The notes beneath the pieces were generated by a model that was not told where the DNA came from, did no database searches, and saw only the letters and a program-made list of their open reading frames with translations. From contig NC_088320.1 of assembly GCF_910592395.1 (NCBI RefSeq), forward strand, positions 8,868,001-8,932,000: a stretch of 64,000 nt of DNA, in the 5' to 3' direction. Both the position numbers and the translations under genes were made by a program. Positions 46,779 to 59,625 of the stretch are shown in pieces. The stretch's first letter is position 1. Each line of letters starts with the position of its first letter. The DNA comes from Lineus longissimus (lineage: Eukaryota; Nemertea; Pilidiophora; Heteronemertea; Lineidae).

Positions 46779-46982
46779 TTAATTTGGCATCAAATACCGG
46801 ATCTGCACCTGTGCTGCCTCCAATGTGAATTTCATCACTCGGCCTACCTCATGAAACCTGTCCAATGCCAATCCAGTTTCTACCGGACTTGCCACAGCAT
46901 CACATCTTTCGAGTTGCTCCCTGTACTTAGCGGCAGACGAACATATTTCAGCTTCAGCTTCCTCGATTTCCTTCACTGACAT
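46779..46982 (-). pseudogene. BEL/Pao gag N-terminus
   Basis: MSVKEIEEAEAEICSSAAKY ... VEAAQVQIRYLMPN-like helical, Glu-rich sequence with plausible coiled-coil character, typical of Pao gag starts. Its 3' side abuts the AT-rich element; gag resumes beyond it at 45766. Start chosen at the first ATG. Confidence 0.55.
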
Positions 46983-47648
46983 GACGAAAAGCCCTTGATC
47001 CAGACGTGCTAACTTTCGTCTGACAATTCACGAGTACTGGCCAAAAGATATCCTATAGTATTGCAGGTTTGCCATTCTCAAACGTGCGTAGGCCTACTGT
47101 AGCCCGAACTTGCTACTGAAAATGCTGTCCTAGGGACGAGGTTGACCAAAATTTCGGCGATGAGCGCTTTACTGTCTAGTGATACTTTGACGAAGAGTAC
47201 ATCATACGTTTGCATGCAATCTATTTTCAACATTTACTAACGTTGATCGGCCATTACTCACTCCGGCATTATCGGCATCGCTGTAGCCACAACGGTAACA
47301 AGTTACCGTGATGCCACTGACCATCGCTGTCACTCGTGCAGGTATCTGATATATCGACCAGTGTAGCGATTCTGTGTCTCATTCAAAAACCGACAATATA
47401 CTGTTCGTTGAAACTTACGGTTAAATTGGAAGTCAATAGCGGGGTGACGTGACGTAATGGCGGGGTGACGTGAGCTCGGCTCTCGGCGTGAACTCACGTT
47501 GGGAGAAAGGTTTTCCGCGCCACGACTTGTAAGTCTGTAATTATAATGATTCTGTTTTAATCTTAATCTCGTCTAGCCGTGCCATATGTAAGGCAGGTTT
47601 CGCAACCCTTACGAACCCCAAAGTATTGAGGTCCGTGGTGTCAAAGGT
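46983..47648. other. possible Pao 5' leader/LTR region
   Basis: By position this should hold the 5' leader and LTR of the Pao element, but without a 3' LTR to compare, no border can be named. Confidence 0.3.
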
Positions 47649-48000
47649 GAGCTTTCGCACTGCAAGGCTAGACAAACGACGACATTTTGGTCATCAGACC
47701 AGCATTTGCGCTCGAACATACAAGTGTTTCGGAAAGCCTATCCGCAAGTAGCTTATTACGAGTACGTAAAAAGCGGGCTTCATCAGTCTTGTTTGTAATT
47801 GTGTGTTGTAGCGCACACATCGTTTTTGCTGAGGCTTTCTTCGTTCATACACGACATTATTATTCATTTGAAGTTTTATTTTCCTCTTGAAATGACGAGT
47901 ATATCATGGGGAAAAGGCATGTTTCCATTATTTAGGCGGGGCCTTTCGCAGGTGATCAGTTTGGTATAGTTTGGTCATTTTATTATCTTTGAACTATCAT
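47649..48000. repeat. second copy of the GAGCTTTCGCAC-ended element (left part)
   Basis: Starts GAGCTTTCGCACTGCAAGGC and aligns with 42638-42960 at several blocks (ACGACATTT, TTTTCCTCTTG, AAAAGGCATGTTTCCATT, CAGGTGATC). The right end was not found, so it is truncated or diverged. Confidence 0.6.
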
Positions 48001-49342
48001 GGTTTAGATGAAAACGATACGGAGAGGATGCCTGTGATCGAACCGTCCTCGGACGATTGACGATTTATCTAGCGTATTTCTATGCAGGTCTGGCTTACAA
48101 ATATCATGACTTACAGAGAACGATGAAGAAATTGAGGTTGGAACTCTTTTCTTAGTGTAAAGCAGACATAATGGTTTCATTATTCTGTCAATGTTATAAT
48201 CGTATAGTCATCGACATTATAATATGTATGGTGCCCTCGATTATACATAGTGGTGACATTCCGATATGTCGATCCGGTTTTATGTCAGATAATTACGGAT
48301 ATTCCACGGTCAAGGATATTAGCGAGACCACCACTTTACTTGAAAAATAGCTGACGTTGCAACAAGTAAATTGCCAATAACCGAGAAGAAGATTACGACC
48401 TAAAACTGAAGGAATAAACGCATCTCTATGAGTTGAAATTTACTTTTTTGAAATGTGGTGTTCCGAAGTCGATGTCTTCTCGAAATATCTTCCGTTCTCA
48501 GGAGTACAATGTAATACAAATTGAGCCCTGAGCTTTTTTCCTTTCATCCGTTAATCTGTTCAATTAACATTTAATGACGTATGATGATTAAAGTCAGGGT
48601 AAATAAACGACAGCTTTAAAGATGGCAATCCGCGTAGGAGGTAGATGCCAGCGGCGGCATGCCGGGAACGCACAATCGAATATCATCGTTTCCGTTCAAT
48701 TTCAAGACGGTTTTTCTTCTTTTTTTTTTCTTTATACGCCCATGAAACTTTCAGGATGAATGAATTTTGATAATGATACCAAGTGTTTTTTCTGTAACGA
48801 TACAGTTTTCACAATTGGTATAACACGACCTAGCTCATTCATGCGCATGTCATACATGCTTTGGGGCCTTTGCTCTCAATTTGAAACTCTCATTTTTGGG
48901 TAAAAGGGCTATCGCATTTCGGATGCTAGGATAGTCAAGTGATACCAGTGAAATCTAGAAGCTGAAAACTGTAAGCCATTCAGACACATTAAATCACAAA
49001 CCGTTGTGGTTTCTAATAGAGTTTAAGGTCTGATATTTTGAGATTGTGCTAGAGTTTTTCTGATACTTGGGAATCTACGAAAGCCCAGAGATTCGAAATT
49101 CGAAATTCATAACTTGACTTCGAGATTCAAACTCGACTTCGAAATTCAAAACTTAAAATAGACCAATAACAAGCCGTCTTACAACACATGAACTAATTGG
49201 CTGGCCAATCATATCACTTCCGCATCACACACTGTTCAACGCCGCCTTGGTAAGATATCATTTCGTGCAGTCTCCCTCTTACACACATTTCAGTGCACTA
49301 GGCCGAGGGCCGATGGTGTACAATGATTCAACCTGATTCACA
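48001..49342. other. unassigned DNA
   Basis: No recognised feature except small direct words at 49088-49150 (GAAATTC/GAGATTCAAA). Confidence 0.25.
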
Positions 49343-49793
49343 TTAAAGGGAATATATCAGCAGCAGCCAGCTAGGCGAAATTAAGTTGCACTTAATCGCC
49401 AGAATATCGAAAGTGTTCACGTTTGAGTGCTGCGAACGGGCGCTTCCTGGAGCCATGGATCTACCCTGTGACGACATGGTGTATATATCGATTTTTCCAA
49501 CGTCACACTGACGGCGCTTGATTACCCCACTCCTGCGACGATAATGGAAGTGACGTTCCGTCGTAATAGCAGGTTTACGTGAACTCGGATCTGAGCGTGC
49601 ACTCATGTGGCTGGATAGGTCTTTCGCGCCAGGACTAGCGCGAACTGAAAATAACGAATAACGCGTTTTTTTTACTATCTACGTGCTGAAACAAAATTAG
49701 AATAAAATCAAACACGTTCAGAAAAATAGTTTACTAATGAGCCAGACGAAGAACAAACATGTCGCAGTATAAAAAGGTCACCCGGTTCTTTAA
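49343..49793. mobile_element. TTAA element (copy e), short uninterrupted
   Basis: TTAA at 49343-49346 and 49790-49793, ends TTAAAGGGAATAT and CGGTTCTTTAA. It preserves undisturbed versions of three sites occupied elsewhere: CGCTTGATTACC (fold-back insertion in copy a), the CGTTATTTTC region (725 bp insertion in copy b) and CTTTCGCGCC (1,020 bp insertion in copy a). Confidence 0.8.
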
Positions 49794-51840
49794 CGACGTC
49801 AGACCATTGTGATTTGGGAGGCTGCAGCCCACAGTTGATGACTACATTAAAAGTGGTAAATCCGAAAATAATACATATCTTTATCGTTTACGAGAGTCTT
49901 CAGTCTTTTGTGGTATGAGTTGATGTTTGCAGAAGGCATGCATACGATTGCACGGGAGCTTTTGATATCAGTGTATTGAAAAGAGCCACATCTCAACAGC
50001 CCTCAGGCAACGACATCCATTAGATGTTCTTTCTTGCCAATGTCAGAGAGCAACATTGTCTTTCAGAGCAGACAAACTCGTATAGTTTTTATCGTTTTCT
50101 CAGCTTGGTTATTATAAAAGGACGATGAAATGCAATGCATTATTGTTTTCAATTTGATATTGGTATGCCTAGTCAGCCATCAATATGTCATTAGCTTTCA
50201 ACAGGATAGAATTATGTGGGCGTGATCGGTATCGTGACCTTATGACGTTCATTATCGATGCATCGCATCCAACCCGCAATATTGACCATTCAACAAGCGT
50301 CTTACTGTTGCCGCCAATTATATGGGATGTAGAGCCAGCTACGAGCTATCCATGATTCATAAAACATGTTTATTTGTTTAATTATACAATGTTTTATTTT
50401 CATTTTTATTTGTTAACTATTTCTCTAAAATAGCTTTACGTAATTTGCTTTGAACTCGTAGATGGTGTGAAAAATACGATAGTGGTGTAGATTCAAAGTT
50501 TTGAGCGGGATTAGTGTTCACGCCCTTCCGCACCTTATGTCAGGCCGATAACACAAAACAATGTTTTGTTATCATGGTAAATCGGGTTTCTTTCTTGTGT
50601 AAGAAATGTCTATTGAGCATCCTGTGATCAGCAATATTCATTAGATGAGACCACGTCACGTGATGGTCAGCAACATCCATGTTCATTACTAAAAGGTAAT
50701 GATACTATATATCCGGATCTCACAGCATGAATATCCGGGCGATTTTACATTTCTCGAACCAAGACCCGAAAAATCAATATTTGGCACGACAAAGGGATAT
50801 ATTGATAAATGTTTGCAGTAAAGCATGCAAATAACTCAGCTCATTGTCACTGTGTTGGCAATTCATTGCTAATTTGATTTGATCTGATAGTTATTACGGT
50901 AGATAAATACATGGCTGACTGAAGCTATAGTGTAACTGACACTCTACTGTCATGTCCATATCTTAGTCACGACATCTGATAAACTGATTTAAAGACGACA
51001 TTGTTGAACAACAGCCGCGTCCTATTGATGTTGCAATTAAATGCCGATGATCGAGGGTTGCGACAAATTAGCCTTTAACAAAGAAATGTCCACAAATGAG
51101 ATTATAATGTCAATATTCATCGTTACTTGCCGATTATCGGACCACGGCTATGCAAAGGAAGAAGGAATGGGTTTATGGATTTCCTTTAGACATCTCTGGC
51201 AGATCAAGCATATTGCAGAGCATGGCACTGCTCTGTAATTTTATTCCGACAAAATGTCAGTTACCTTTATCTGATACAAGGCAATTCTGTTGAATTTTAA
51301 AACCAGATTGGCACAAAGTAGCAATTTTCGAATGTGTTCTCGCAGACGGGGTGACAACTTGAGAAGGCACATTCATGATTAATCAGTAATGCTTGGACCA
51401 GAACGAAAATACATAATGTAGGTATATCGATTGTTTTTTCCGAGTACCTTTTGCATTCTCAAATAATGGTTGTCGTTGAAACTTTATACATGTTTACTTT
51501 TTTTTCATTACATTGACCAATAACAGTAAAATCGTCATCTTTTACGCCCTCTTTTAAGCGTTATTACATCTCACTGCGGTTATGCGGCGTAATAAAGACA
51601 GGCCAGTAATTCTTGAAGATTAATTCAAAAGTCACTAAGAGTAAAGCACTGAGCTGATTTTTATACATTGTATGTATCTTAACATATCTAAGTTTGGGAC
51701 CCAATTTAATTGAAGGTGACATCATTTATGAAAATGTAGTGTCCTACCTGACGTTATGTATATTATCTGACAAGTTTGGTTTGTACCTCTTATTTTGAAG
51801 CGGATCATCAATAGGTTTGAAGGCTTTCATGTCAGCTGGC
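49794..51840. other. unassigned DNA
   Basis: No repeat or coding similarity recognised over about 2 kb. Short frames such as 51041-51238 have no motif. Confidence 0.3.
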
Positions 51841-52626
51841 AATATTAGCATATTGGCAAAAGTTGGAATCCACTGACCATCGATTGCTAAGGTCATTATT
51901 TATGTCTTTACGTGCTTCTGCATATGTAGGTAAAATCATTTGGTGTTGCAATGTAAGAACCATTCTTAATAGATTAGGTGCGTCCAATTTTTTGTTGGCA
52001 AACAACACCGGTAATAAGAATTACGTGTTAAAATCTCCAGAGTTAAGGACCAAGGACTGTTTTATGCAAGAATGGCGTGACACCTTATTTTATTTTCGCA
52101 AGCTTCAATTGCATAAAGACTAAATTTCCCCTCTTTTTGGTTTACAGAATTATCTTGATTGTACGGGGCACAAGCGTTTCAAACAGATAACCAGATACAG
52201 AACATCTATCCACTCTCTTTTGATTGAATCTGGGAGGCACGCAGGCATTCCAAGAGAAAACCGTTTTTGCAAATTTTGTAACGATATCGTCGAAGACGAA
52301 TTTCACTTCTTCCTACAATGTCCCAAATACGATGCACTGCGGCAACGTTTCATTAAACCCTTCTATGCAGCACATCCAAACATGCATAAATTGTCCTGCC
52401 TTTTGACGTGCTCAAGCAAAAGTCAAACCTTTAATCTTGTTAAACATACACGAGATTCAAAGCTAATCCGTGTTGCAGTATACACGAATTAGTTCTGTCT
52501 GCTCTTTTTATCTTTATTCTTCACCCTTTCTATACCCCGCAGCTGTCTTTGTACCCTTCACCCTCTTGTAATTTAATGATTATATTTGTACTCACTACAA
52601 ATTATAAGTTTTTTTGAATAAATAAA
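51841..52626 (+). pseudogene. LINE ORF2 C-terminus with 3' tail
   Basis: The 3' end of a non-LTR retrotransposon. It reads IIWCCNVRTILNRLGASNFL, MQEWRDTLFYFRKLQ, then after a stop ITRYRTSIHSLLIESGRHAG and FCKFCNDIVEDEFHFFLQCP. This matches the RxSxHxLxIExGRxxxxxxxxRxCxxCxxxxVEDExHFLxxCPxYxxLR motif, a Cys/His cluster at the C-terminus of many LINE ORF2 proteins. The frame ends at TAG 52490, and the AT-rich 3' region ends in GAATAAATAAAAAGG near 52626. The reverse transcriptase core is absent (5' truncation). Confidence 0.8.
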
Positions 52627-53203
52627 AAGGTCTCAGGTCGTGTAGGTTGTGACTTGTCTTCAAGGTTGTGCCCTGTCTCTATTATTATTATTATTATCAA
52701 TATCAAAAACATCCACTTGTAAAAATCACAGTATTCGGCTACTTTGCACTTGGGGAGTTAAAGCGTAAGTCCGAATTGTAATTGATATTAAAACATCAAT
52801 TATAAGAAACTGGGTGAATGCATGGCCCATATCTTGCGCATGCGTAACCGGATTATCTCTGGATAGTTTGTTCTAACGTCTGCAGATCGCGTCGCTGATT
52901 AAAAGTCCTCAAAGTATTGTATATGGTCGGCTGATAAGCATTATTATCAAGTGAACTGTGCGATGCGAACTTACATCAACAATTCACCTTTACCAGATCA
53001 GGCTCTAGCAAAACGCCTGAATCATAGCTCACAAATAAGAGGCATGGAAACAAACGCATATCAGTGACAAGGCAACGTTTTTGATCATAAATCGCAACGG
53101 GGTAGTAATTCTTTGATCACAATAACTGTAGAACATGCAGCCGACCTTGTTCCCCGCTCAGTCATTTTTCTTTCCTCGTCACTTCACCTAATTACGTTAA
53201 TGG
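52627..53203. other. unassigned DNA
   Basis: Contains a short (ATT)n run near 52680. No other feature. Confidence 0.3.
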
Positions 53204-53928
53204 CAATGGCTGACATGGACGGCACCGTGTTTAATTCTAAGCGGCTAAGGTATTTGGTAAAGCTTCTCCAACTGTGTTACGGCGAAAAACTCTTATCCAT
53301 AAAAGGTGTTTACCAGACTAGATTTCACGTATACGATTTTTACGTCATTAAAGTTTTCAATGTATGTTTGTCCTTCTCCTGTCAACTTTTGATAGTCAAT
53401 TAGTATATGTTATGTCCGCATCGTTTGGGACTGTAGAGGGCGGACTACTCAAAGGGTTTCTTGGAATTTTTAATTTTTTTTGTATTCCACCTAAAAAGCA
53501 AACGGGACTTTTTCTTTTTATTAACCATAATAAGGATTTTTTGTATGCCTTTGTGTACATTGACGTCAGTGCAATGGCTGACATGGACGGCACCATGTTT
53601 AATTCTAAGCGGCTAAGGTATTTGGTAAAGCTACTCCAACTGTGTTACGGCGAAAAACTCTTATCCATAAAATGTGTTTACTAGACCAGATTTCACGTAT
53701 ACGATTTTTACGTCATTAAGGCTTTCAATGTATGTTTATCCTTCTCCTGTCTACTTTTGATAGTCAATTAGTATATGTTATGTCCGCATCTTTTGGGACT
53801 GTAGAGGGCAGACTACTCGTAGGGTGTCTTTGAAATTTGTTTTTTATTTGTATTCCACCTAAAAAGCAAACGGGACTTTTGTAGTAAGGATTTTTTGTAT
53901 GCCTTTGTGTACATTGACGTCAGTGTAT
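53204..53928 (+). repeat. tandem duplication, about 366 bp unit, two copies
   Basis: 53204-53571 and 53572-53928 are very similar. In both, a 40-codon stretch starting MADMDGTxFNSKRLRYLVKL stays open, and both include TGTGTACATTGACGTCAGTG at the join. Differences are scattered and include amino-acid changes, so selection on the peptide is not evident. Function unknown. Confidence 0.85.
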
Positions 53929-54140
53929 TGGATTTTGCATTTTCCGCTCTGTACAGTTTATTTCTAAACCACTCTGGAAGAAATGTTGAGGTTTTGTGGC
54001 ATGGATCAATAAAAACTAAACTTCAACGAAATCATACCAGTAATTCGCCGTCCGCCAGAGCCCCAAACGATGCGGGAAAACATTAAAGAATGAACTATGT
54101 AGTAAACGTTTTGCCTGAAAGTGGGTAATTTCCATATTGA

Positions 54141-54903
54141 TCTAAAGTACCATTGGTATTATTAAGGGCAATAATAACAATGTGTTGGGTACCCAGTCAC
54201 CTCCTATTCTACGTAAGAGGTTTCCATCAACGAATTCCGCAAAAAAGGAAAAATTCAAAATCTGATTGAATTATTATGCTATGACGATAATGACTCCGAT
54301 TCGACGCGAGTTAGCCCTCCATGAGTCGATTCTCTCCATGTTACCGATGCAGTAGTAAGGCGCTGCAAGGCACTGCATGGAGCATTGGACATCTCCCCTT
54401 GGATCTTCCCTGTGACGTCTTGCTGTAGATATTTCCTTGTTGCTTGGCGAAACGGATAGAACCCCAAACAACCAAGGTGGCGGATGACATTATTTGTTAT
54501 TGTTTGAGCACATACAAATACACTGGGTACATTTGTCATCGTTTTCCTAACGTGACTTCGTACAATAAGACAAATGGGCAAGAAAAGGCGTAATTTGCAA
54601 GGCTTCAAAAAGAAATCGCGAGAAAACAACACTGCCTCCACTGGCCAGAGTGACCCTGCTGACGAGGTGAACTCGAAATGACGTCGCGGAATTCCGCTGG
54701 CTTTGGTTTACAGGAAAGAAATTGACGCGCTACATTGTAGGAGATAATTGACCCTTTGAGGGGGATGATTAACGAAAATCGTGCATTTCTTATACCTAAA
54801 AACTACATTTAAAATCCGTCAAAAACTTTCAGAAGTATGGTTTGCTAATGAAACGGGAAAAAAATAAACCTTTGAAGTAAAACACCGCCAAGAATTCCTT
54901 TAG
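54141..54903. mobile_element. TTAA-family element (copy f)
   Basis: Ends TCTAAAGTACCATTGG and GAATTCCTTTAGA; the flanking TTAA has decayed to CTAA/TTAG. The interior matches copies a, c and d (ACCCAGTCACCTCCTATTCT near 54190; CGTCGCGGAATTCCGC near 54682). No coding. Confidence 0.75.
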
Positions 54904-55084
54904 AATCGTTGAAAGTTTCTTCCATGACTGTTTCAATATGGTAAACTATTTTTCTGAAAGTGTTCCTTGTTTTTCGAAATTTGTTCCAAAGGCCTGAACT
55001 AACTGCCGCGTTTTACGCCTTGGAAAAAACTCTGTGATTTCACGTGACGGTAAAACGTCACGACAGAGATTTCGTAATTGGTTC

Positions 55085-55630
55085 CCACCGAAGCGTATCA
55101 TCGCGGGCAGTGAAAAATTAACCATGCTTCCAGTCATAGTAGTCCTAGCTACACTAAACAATGATATACATGTATATACACTAAGAATAGTATATATACG
55201 GTATACAAGCAATCAAATTCTACCTGGGGTGACACAGAATGCATTGTTTAGAATGAGGCTTGTTATACACTATGCAATGTATGTTGTAGATTTATGCAAA
55301 GAGAGTGCTAACAAATCCTCTTTTTTGTAAGATGATACATTTCACTGCAAAAACTGCTCATATATTCATAATGTCACAGACCTGATAATCAGTCTGTCAA
55401 AGTTCTAACAAATTTGGCCCAAACATAAAGCGTCCTAAGAACAAAATAACTTTTATAATCTTTGTAAAATTTCTGTTCATCAATGATATAGCCTATATTA
55501 TACATATCAAGCATATTACATAAACTGGTAATTAATCTCAACCTTGGGTAACACAGAATTCATTGTTTAGAAGTAGGCCTGTTTATAAACATCTGGTTAT
55601 GTAATAATCACACAAAGCAGCAGTGACCCA
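55085..55630 (+). repeat. dispersed about 0.5 kb repeat, third locus
   Basis: Shares GCAAAGAGAGTGC, GTAAGATGA and ACATTTCACTGCAAAAACTG with 28740-29660, and in reverse with 3170-3536. A second partial unit starts near 55475. Confidence 0.7.
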
Positions 55631-56158
55631 TATCCTACGTTAACGATCGAGTATGGGGGGAGGGGGGATGGTATTCGTCAACGAGAAACGAGAGATGACA
55701 CACTGAACAGAAGGAGTAAAATGAAAGGGGGCGGGGCGTGGCCGGGCGGGCGGGCGGGCTAGAAAAAAGTCTGACGGCAAAAACGGTCCTAGTGCCCAGA
55801 ATATTATACACCAATACCCTCGACACAAACAATTTTCCGAACCATCTCCCTCTGCCGTTTCACTTCGGCTTCTACTAAACAAGTGATCAGCGATCAATGC
55901 TCGTTGCACAATGTCAGTCGTGACCCTATAGGGATTCCCGAGCGACACTGCATCTCACATTTCACATTGACGATAGAGTATTGGGGAAAACGGCCTTTGT
56001 CAACTCCCCTCTTTCCTATGTACTACACATAAGTAGTACCCTACATACCTTTAGATGATTGAGTACCCCCCCCCCCCCAATACTCTCCCAACACTCTCCC
56101 AATACTCAATCATCGCAAAGTAAATTTTACACAACACACAACCAACGGGATAATGTGC
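55631..56158. other. low-complexity GC-rich and C-run DNA
   Basis: GGGCGGGCGGGCGGGC at 55744-55759 and a C run at 56067-56078 beside CAATACTCTCCCA words. Overlapping frames on the minus strand are low complexity. Confidence 0.4.
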
Positions 56159-56271
56159 CTGAGAGACTGAAGCCCCTCAATACATGGTTGAAAGTAGATA
56201 GCACCTTGGAGCGAGCAAGGTCATTTTGAAAATTACAGCTAACCTGAGCGAGGGGCTTCAATGTCTCTCAG
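56159..56271. repeat. 113 bp MITE
   Basis: CTGAGAGACTGAAGCCCCTC at the left and GAGGGGCTTCAATGTCTCTCAG-type sequence at the right are inverted copies with one 2 bp difference. Non-coding. Confidence 0.75.
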
Positions 56272-56657
56272 ATAGCCATGGAAAATAAAATACTTTCCTC
56301 TCGGTATAGTGACGGGGGGGGGGGGGGCACAAGAGAAGCAAGAAACCCAAGAATTATGTCTGAAAGAATTACGCCTACAAGAACAGCAAACACCACGTGT
56401 ATCCTTTCCTACTCGGTATCCTTATCCTGAAAATTCGCCATGCCAGGCACACAACACAAGACCCATACTAAACACAGGGTCTAAAAGGGTTATTCAACCT
56501 AAATCAAAGCACACCTGGAAATGAAGACAGAACCAACGCACCCTAGCAAAATGCGATGTAATAGCGTCGCTGACCCGAACGACCACAAGTCGGAGTGCTA
56601 GATAGAAGGCAATGGGCCCTGTACACTACCCACGTTCGTATACTCTTCATTTTATAG

Positions 56658-56795
56658 ATGGGTCTACGTTTTGTAGCTTGGGGGTCTACGTTTTGTAGCT
56701 TGGGGATCTCCGTTTTGTAGTTGGGTCTGCGTTTTGTAGCTGGGGAATCTTCGTTTTGTGCATGGGTCTGCGTTGTACAGGTCTGCGGTCTTCGA
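56658..56795. repeat. minisatellite, about 25 bp unit
   Basis: GGGTCTACGTTTTGTAGCTT-like units repeat five to six times with changes. Read on the minus strand they give TKRRPxYK-type peptide repeats, which is a by-product of the array. Confidence 0.8.
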
Positions 56796-57129
56796 TCTTC
56801 GCATTGTATACACCCACTCGCAGAGCTATTATATAATATAAAAATTATACTGAAGAACTGCTGGACAAAAACGTAGCCGAGAACCAACACCCAACTCAAC
56901 AGACCGGGCCTCAAATAAACACCTCAACAAGAGAACGGCGAACTAATGTCCAATCACTACGGCTTCTACCAAACAAGTGATCAACGATCAGTGCTCGTTG
57001 CGCAATGTCACCCGTGACCACAATTCGACACAAAATAGGACCGAAAGTCTGATGTAGGCTTAACCTCAAGGGTTAACTAGAGGTGTCCAAAGTTTCGCGG
57101 GGAAAACTCGGAGGCTTCCCCACAGTGTT
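56796..57129. other. unassigned DNA
   Basis: A segment at 56957-57015 (TCTACCAAACAAGTGATCA) repeats 55869-55925, showing a small dispersed duplication. Confidence 0.5.
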
Positions 57130-58010
57130 TGTTGTTTCAATTCATCTGGCCCATTTTCCCTGAAAACTGCAAGACGATAGCATTTAAATAATCAGCGACC
57201 TACAATGTTAACGATGTAAAACAATGAAGCTCATTGTTATGCAAATTAGTTACATATATTGTAACAGAAAAATCAAACCCACATGCACAACTTCAACATA
57301 CCACCTATCATCCCTGAAAGTTTCTCTGCCAAGCAGAGTTACAGAGAAGTTGATCGTAAACGATTTTTTAGTCAATTGATAGTTACCAAAACAAAAGCGC
57401 TCATTATTCCATGAAGAAAGCAAATATTTATATGTTGCCTAGAATGAAAGTTGTTGCAAATCATCTGATCCAACTTCCTGAATATTTTATGACGATAGCA
57501 TTAATGATAGGCGAGTTACGAGCTAACGAGTAAAAAAAACAATGGAGCTCGGTGTTACGCAAATTAGCTACATAACTGAAAAAATCAAGCCCACATGCAC
57601 AACTACAACATATCACCTATCATCCCTGAAGGTTTCGGCACTCTCCAGCAAGCGGTTACAAAGGAGTTGTCCGGAAACAATATTTTTGTCATTTGATAAT
57701 CATCTAAAACAAAACAGCTCATTATCTCACGAACGAAGTAAATATCAATATATTGCCTTGAATGAAAGTTTTTGCAAATCATCTTATCCACCTTCCCTTA
57801 AAAATTGTATAACGATAGCATTGATAATAAGGGAGCTAAGAGCTAACGAGGTAATAAACAATCAAGCACATTATTATGCAAATTATTACATAACTGAGCA
57901 AATCAAACACACATGCACAACTTCAACATATCACCAATAATCCCTGAAAATTGCTGTGCTCTCCGCGAAGAGTTTACGGAGATGTGGTCAAAAATTTGCC
58001 AAAATTAGCG
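57130..58010. repeat. tandem repeat, about 318 bp unit, 2.8 copies
   Basis: ACGATAGCATT recurs at 57174, 57492 and 57812; CCACATGCACAACT or variants recur in each unit. Units diverge by roughly a fifth by eye. A 132-codon frame at 57542-57940 spans two units and is repeat sequence, not a gene. Confidence 0.85.
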
Positions 58011-59625
58011 ATAAAACAATAGCTTTCATGTAAATTAGGTAAATGTCGCAGGTGACACCAGTCAATCAGATGTCAATGAGCGCCTGTATGGTTACTTTCA
58101 GATCTGTTTTCTTTCTACTAGACAGGCAAAGGTCTGAAAAAATATGTCCAAAATTGGACTCTCCTGCAATGATTTTGATTTCTATGCTTCGGTATTACTT
58201 CAATAAACATGGCAATATGATGCAATCAAGACAAACTGTGGGTAAATATCGATCGACACAAAATGCATGAGATACAGCTCTCTGAATTTGTCGATCACAT
58301 TTGGTCCAAACGAGTGTATTGTTGTCATATTTGAACACTGCATTCATCATTTTAATTTAGACATACATCTGAAATAGTCAAGTTTATCTTTATATGAATT
58401 TAAACCGGTGTAGTAAATAATCAGTTTATCTTATTCACTAAATATATTTACTAAATCATTGCCATAGACTGGATGTCAAGTAGTTATTAATCTTTAAATT
58501 TCGGCATGTTTTTTTATTCACCCGATGTAGGCATGGTCGTTTCTTCAATGAAAGAGAAAACGAAGCAGGAAGTTCCAGTAAGCGGGTTTATCTTTCAGCT
58601 GCAACGTTTTCAACGGGCAGTGTTATGCACCATGATGCCCCCTCATAGTGATCCAAAGGCTGGTCCACTCCCTTGGTTTTTGACGACGTCTCTCCCCTTT
58701 CAACAATGCTAACTGAAAATGCTGCACAGGCACTCAAAACACATATTCTCTCCTTGAAATCAACCATTTCTCTCCAAGAAAATCATTATTTTCTGTTAAA
58801 TGTTTGCTTTTTTCTTGCTATTTGTGCACATGGCTTGTTGCTAAAATATGCTGAACATGATGCAAAAATGTTACTTGTGTACAAACTGCTTTAATCAGAT
58901 AGGTTAAGGTTCGTTGATGAGTGATTACAAAATAAGCACCCTTCCAGTGGCGAATTTAGAAAGTTTTGCATGTTTTTCTAGGAGAAGGCCTCGAGACCTA
59001 CTCGCTTCTAATATCACATCGTTGATACCATCTGAGTGGATTTGCCCCCCCCCCCCCCCCCCAAATGTCTGCATCAACCTCTGCCCTTCTCATCCACTAA
59101 AAGAAGCTTTAAGGACTGCAATCTGGCGCCATCTTTTCATAGCGGAAATTACGACCAAAGTCAATAAAAACTGTAATTGAAAATCAAGTTAAGATATTGA
59201 ATATTATGGATCTGTACAATTAGTTCTCATTTCCTATTGGCCCCAGGGGCGTTCCGCGCTTTATAAGCAAAGAGGAAAACGCATCTTAATTAATCTGCGG
59301 CTCAGCCAATAACCGAGGAAATCCAATAACCTCAGTCTTCATTTAACATCAGACGTGCGGATGGATATTTCGTATTTCGATTCCAAATCAACGGTGGTTT
59401 ATTAGAAACACTTTAAAGGCTTTAAGAAGAGGTAAACCACTCGAGGATGAGATGTTAAACGAATATCACGACGGTTGATATTAATCAAAGCGACTTGTGC
59501 ACATTTAACTACCAACTCGCTGGAGACCTGCCACGGTGTTGCGTTGATAAAACGTATACACTGTACTATTTAGAACAGGAGACTGGTAAAGTTGAGTTCG
59601 ATATCCGGCGTGATCTTACTTACGC
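58011..59625. other. unassigned DNA
   Basis: Contains an 18 bp C run at about 59045-59062. Frames at 58043-58270, 58506-58712 and 58914-59180 lack motifs. Confidence 0.3.

Larger units (their letters stand above)
40780..46982 (-). mobile_element. BEL/Pao LTR retrotransposon, degenerate, 3'-truncated
   Basis: On the minus strand the order is gag N-terminus, gag body, zinc knuckle, aspartic protease, reverse transcriptase and start of RNase H, the normal BEL/Pao order. Stops and frameshifts run throughout. The integrase and 3' LTR are not seen below 40780, and a 5' LTR was not confirmed above 46982. It is interrupted by two foreign elements (45766-46772 and 42638-43770). Confidence 0.88.

Noticed and set aside
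42638-48000. Direct repeats at 42638-42960 and 47649-47975 as LTRs of the Pao element
   Set aside because: The first copy lies inside pol (between protease and reverse transcriptase) and has inverted ends, so it fits an inserted DNA element better than an LTR.
57542-57940. 132-codon plus-strand frame as a gene
   Set aside because: It spans two units of the 318 bp tandem repeat and its peptide repeats accordingly.
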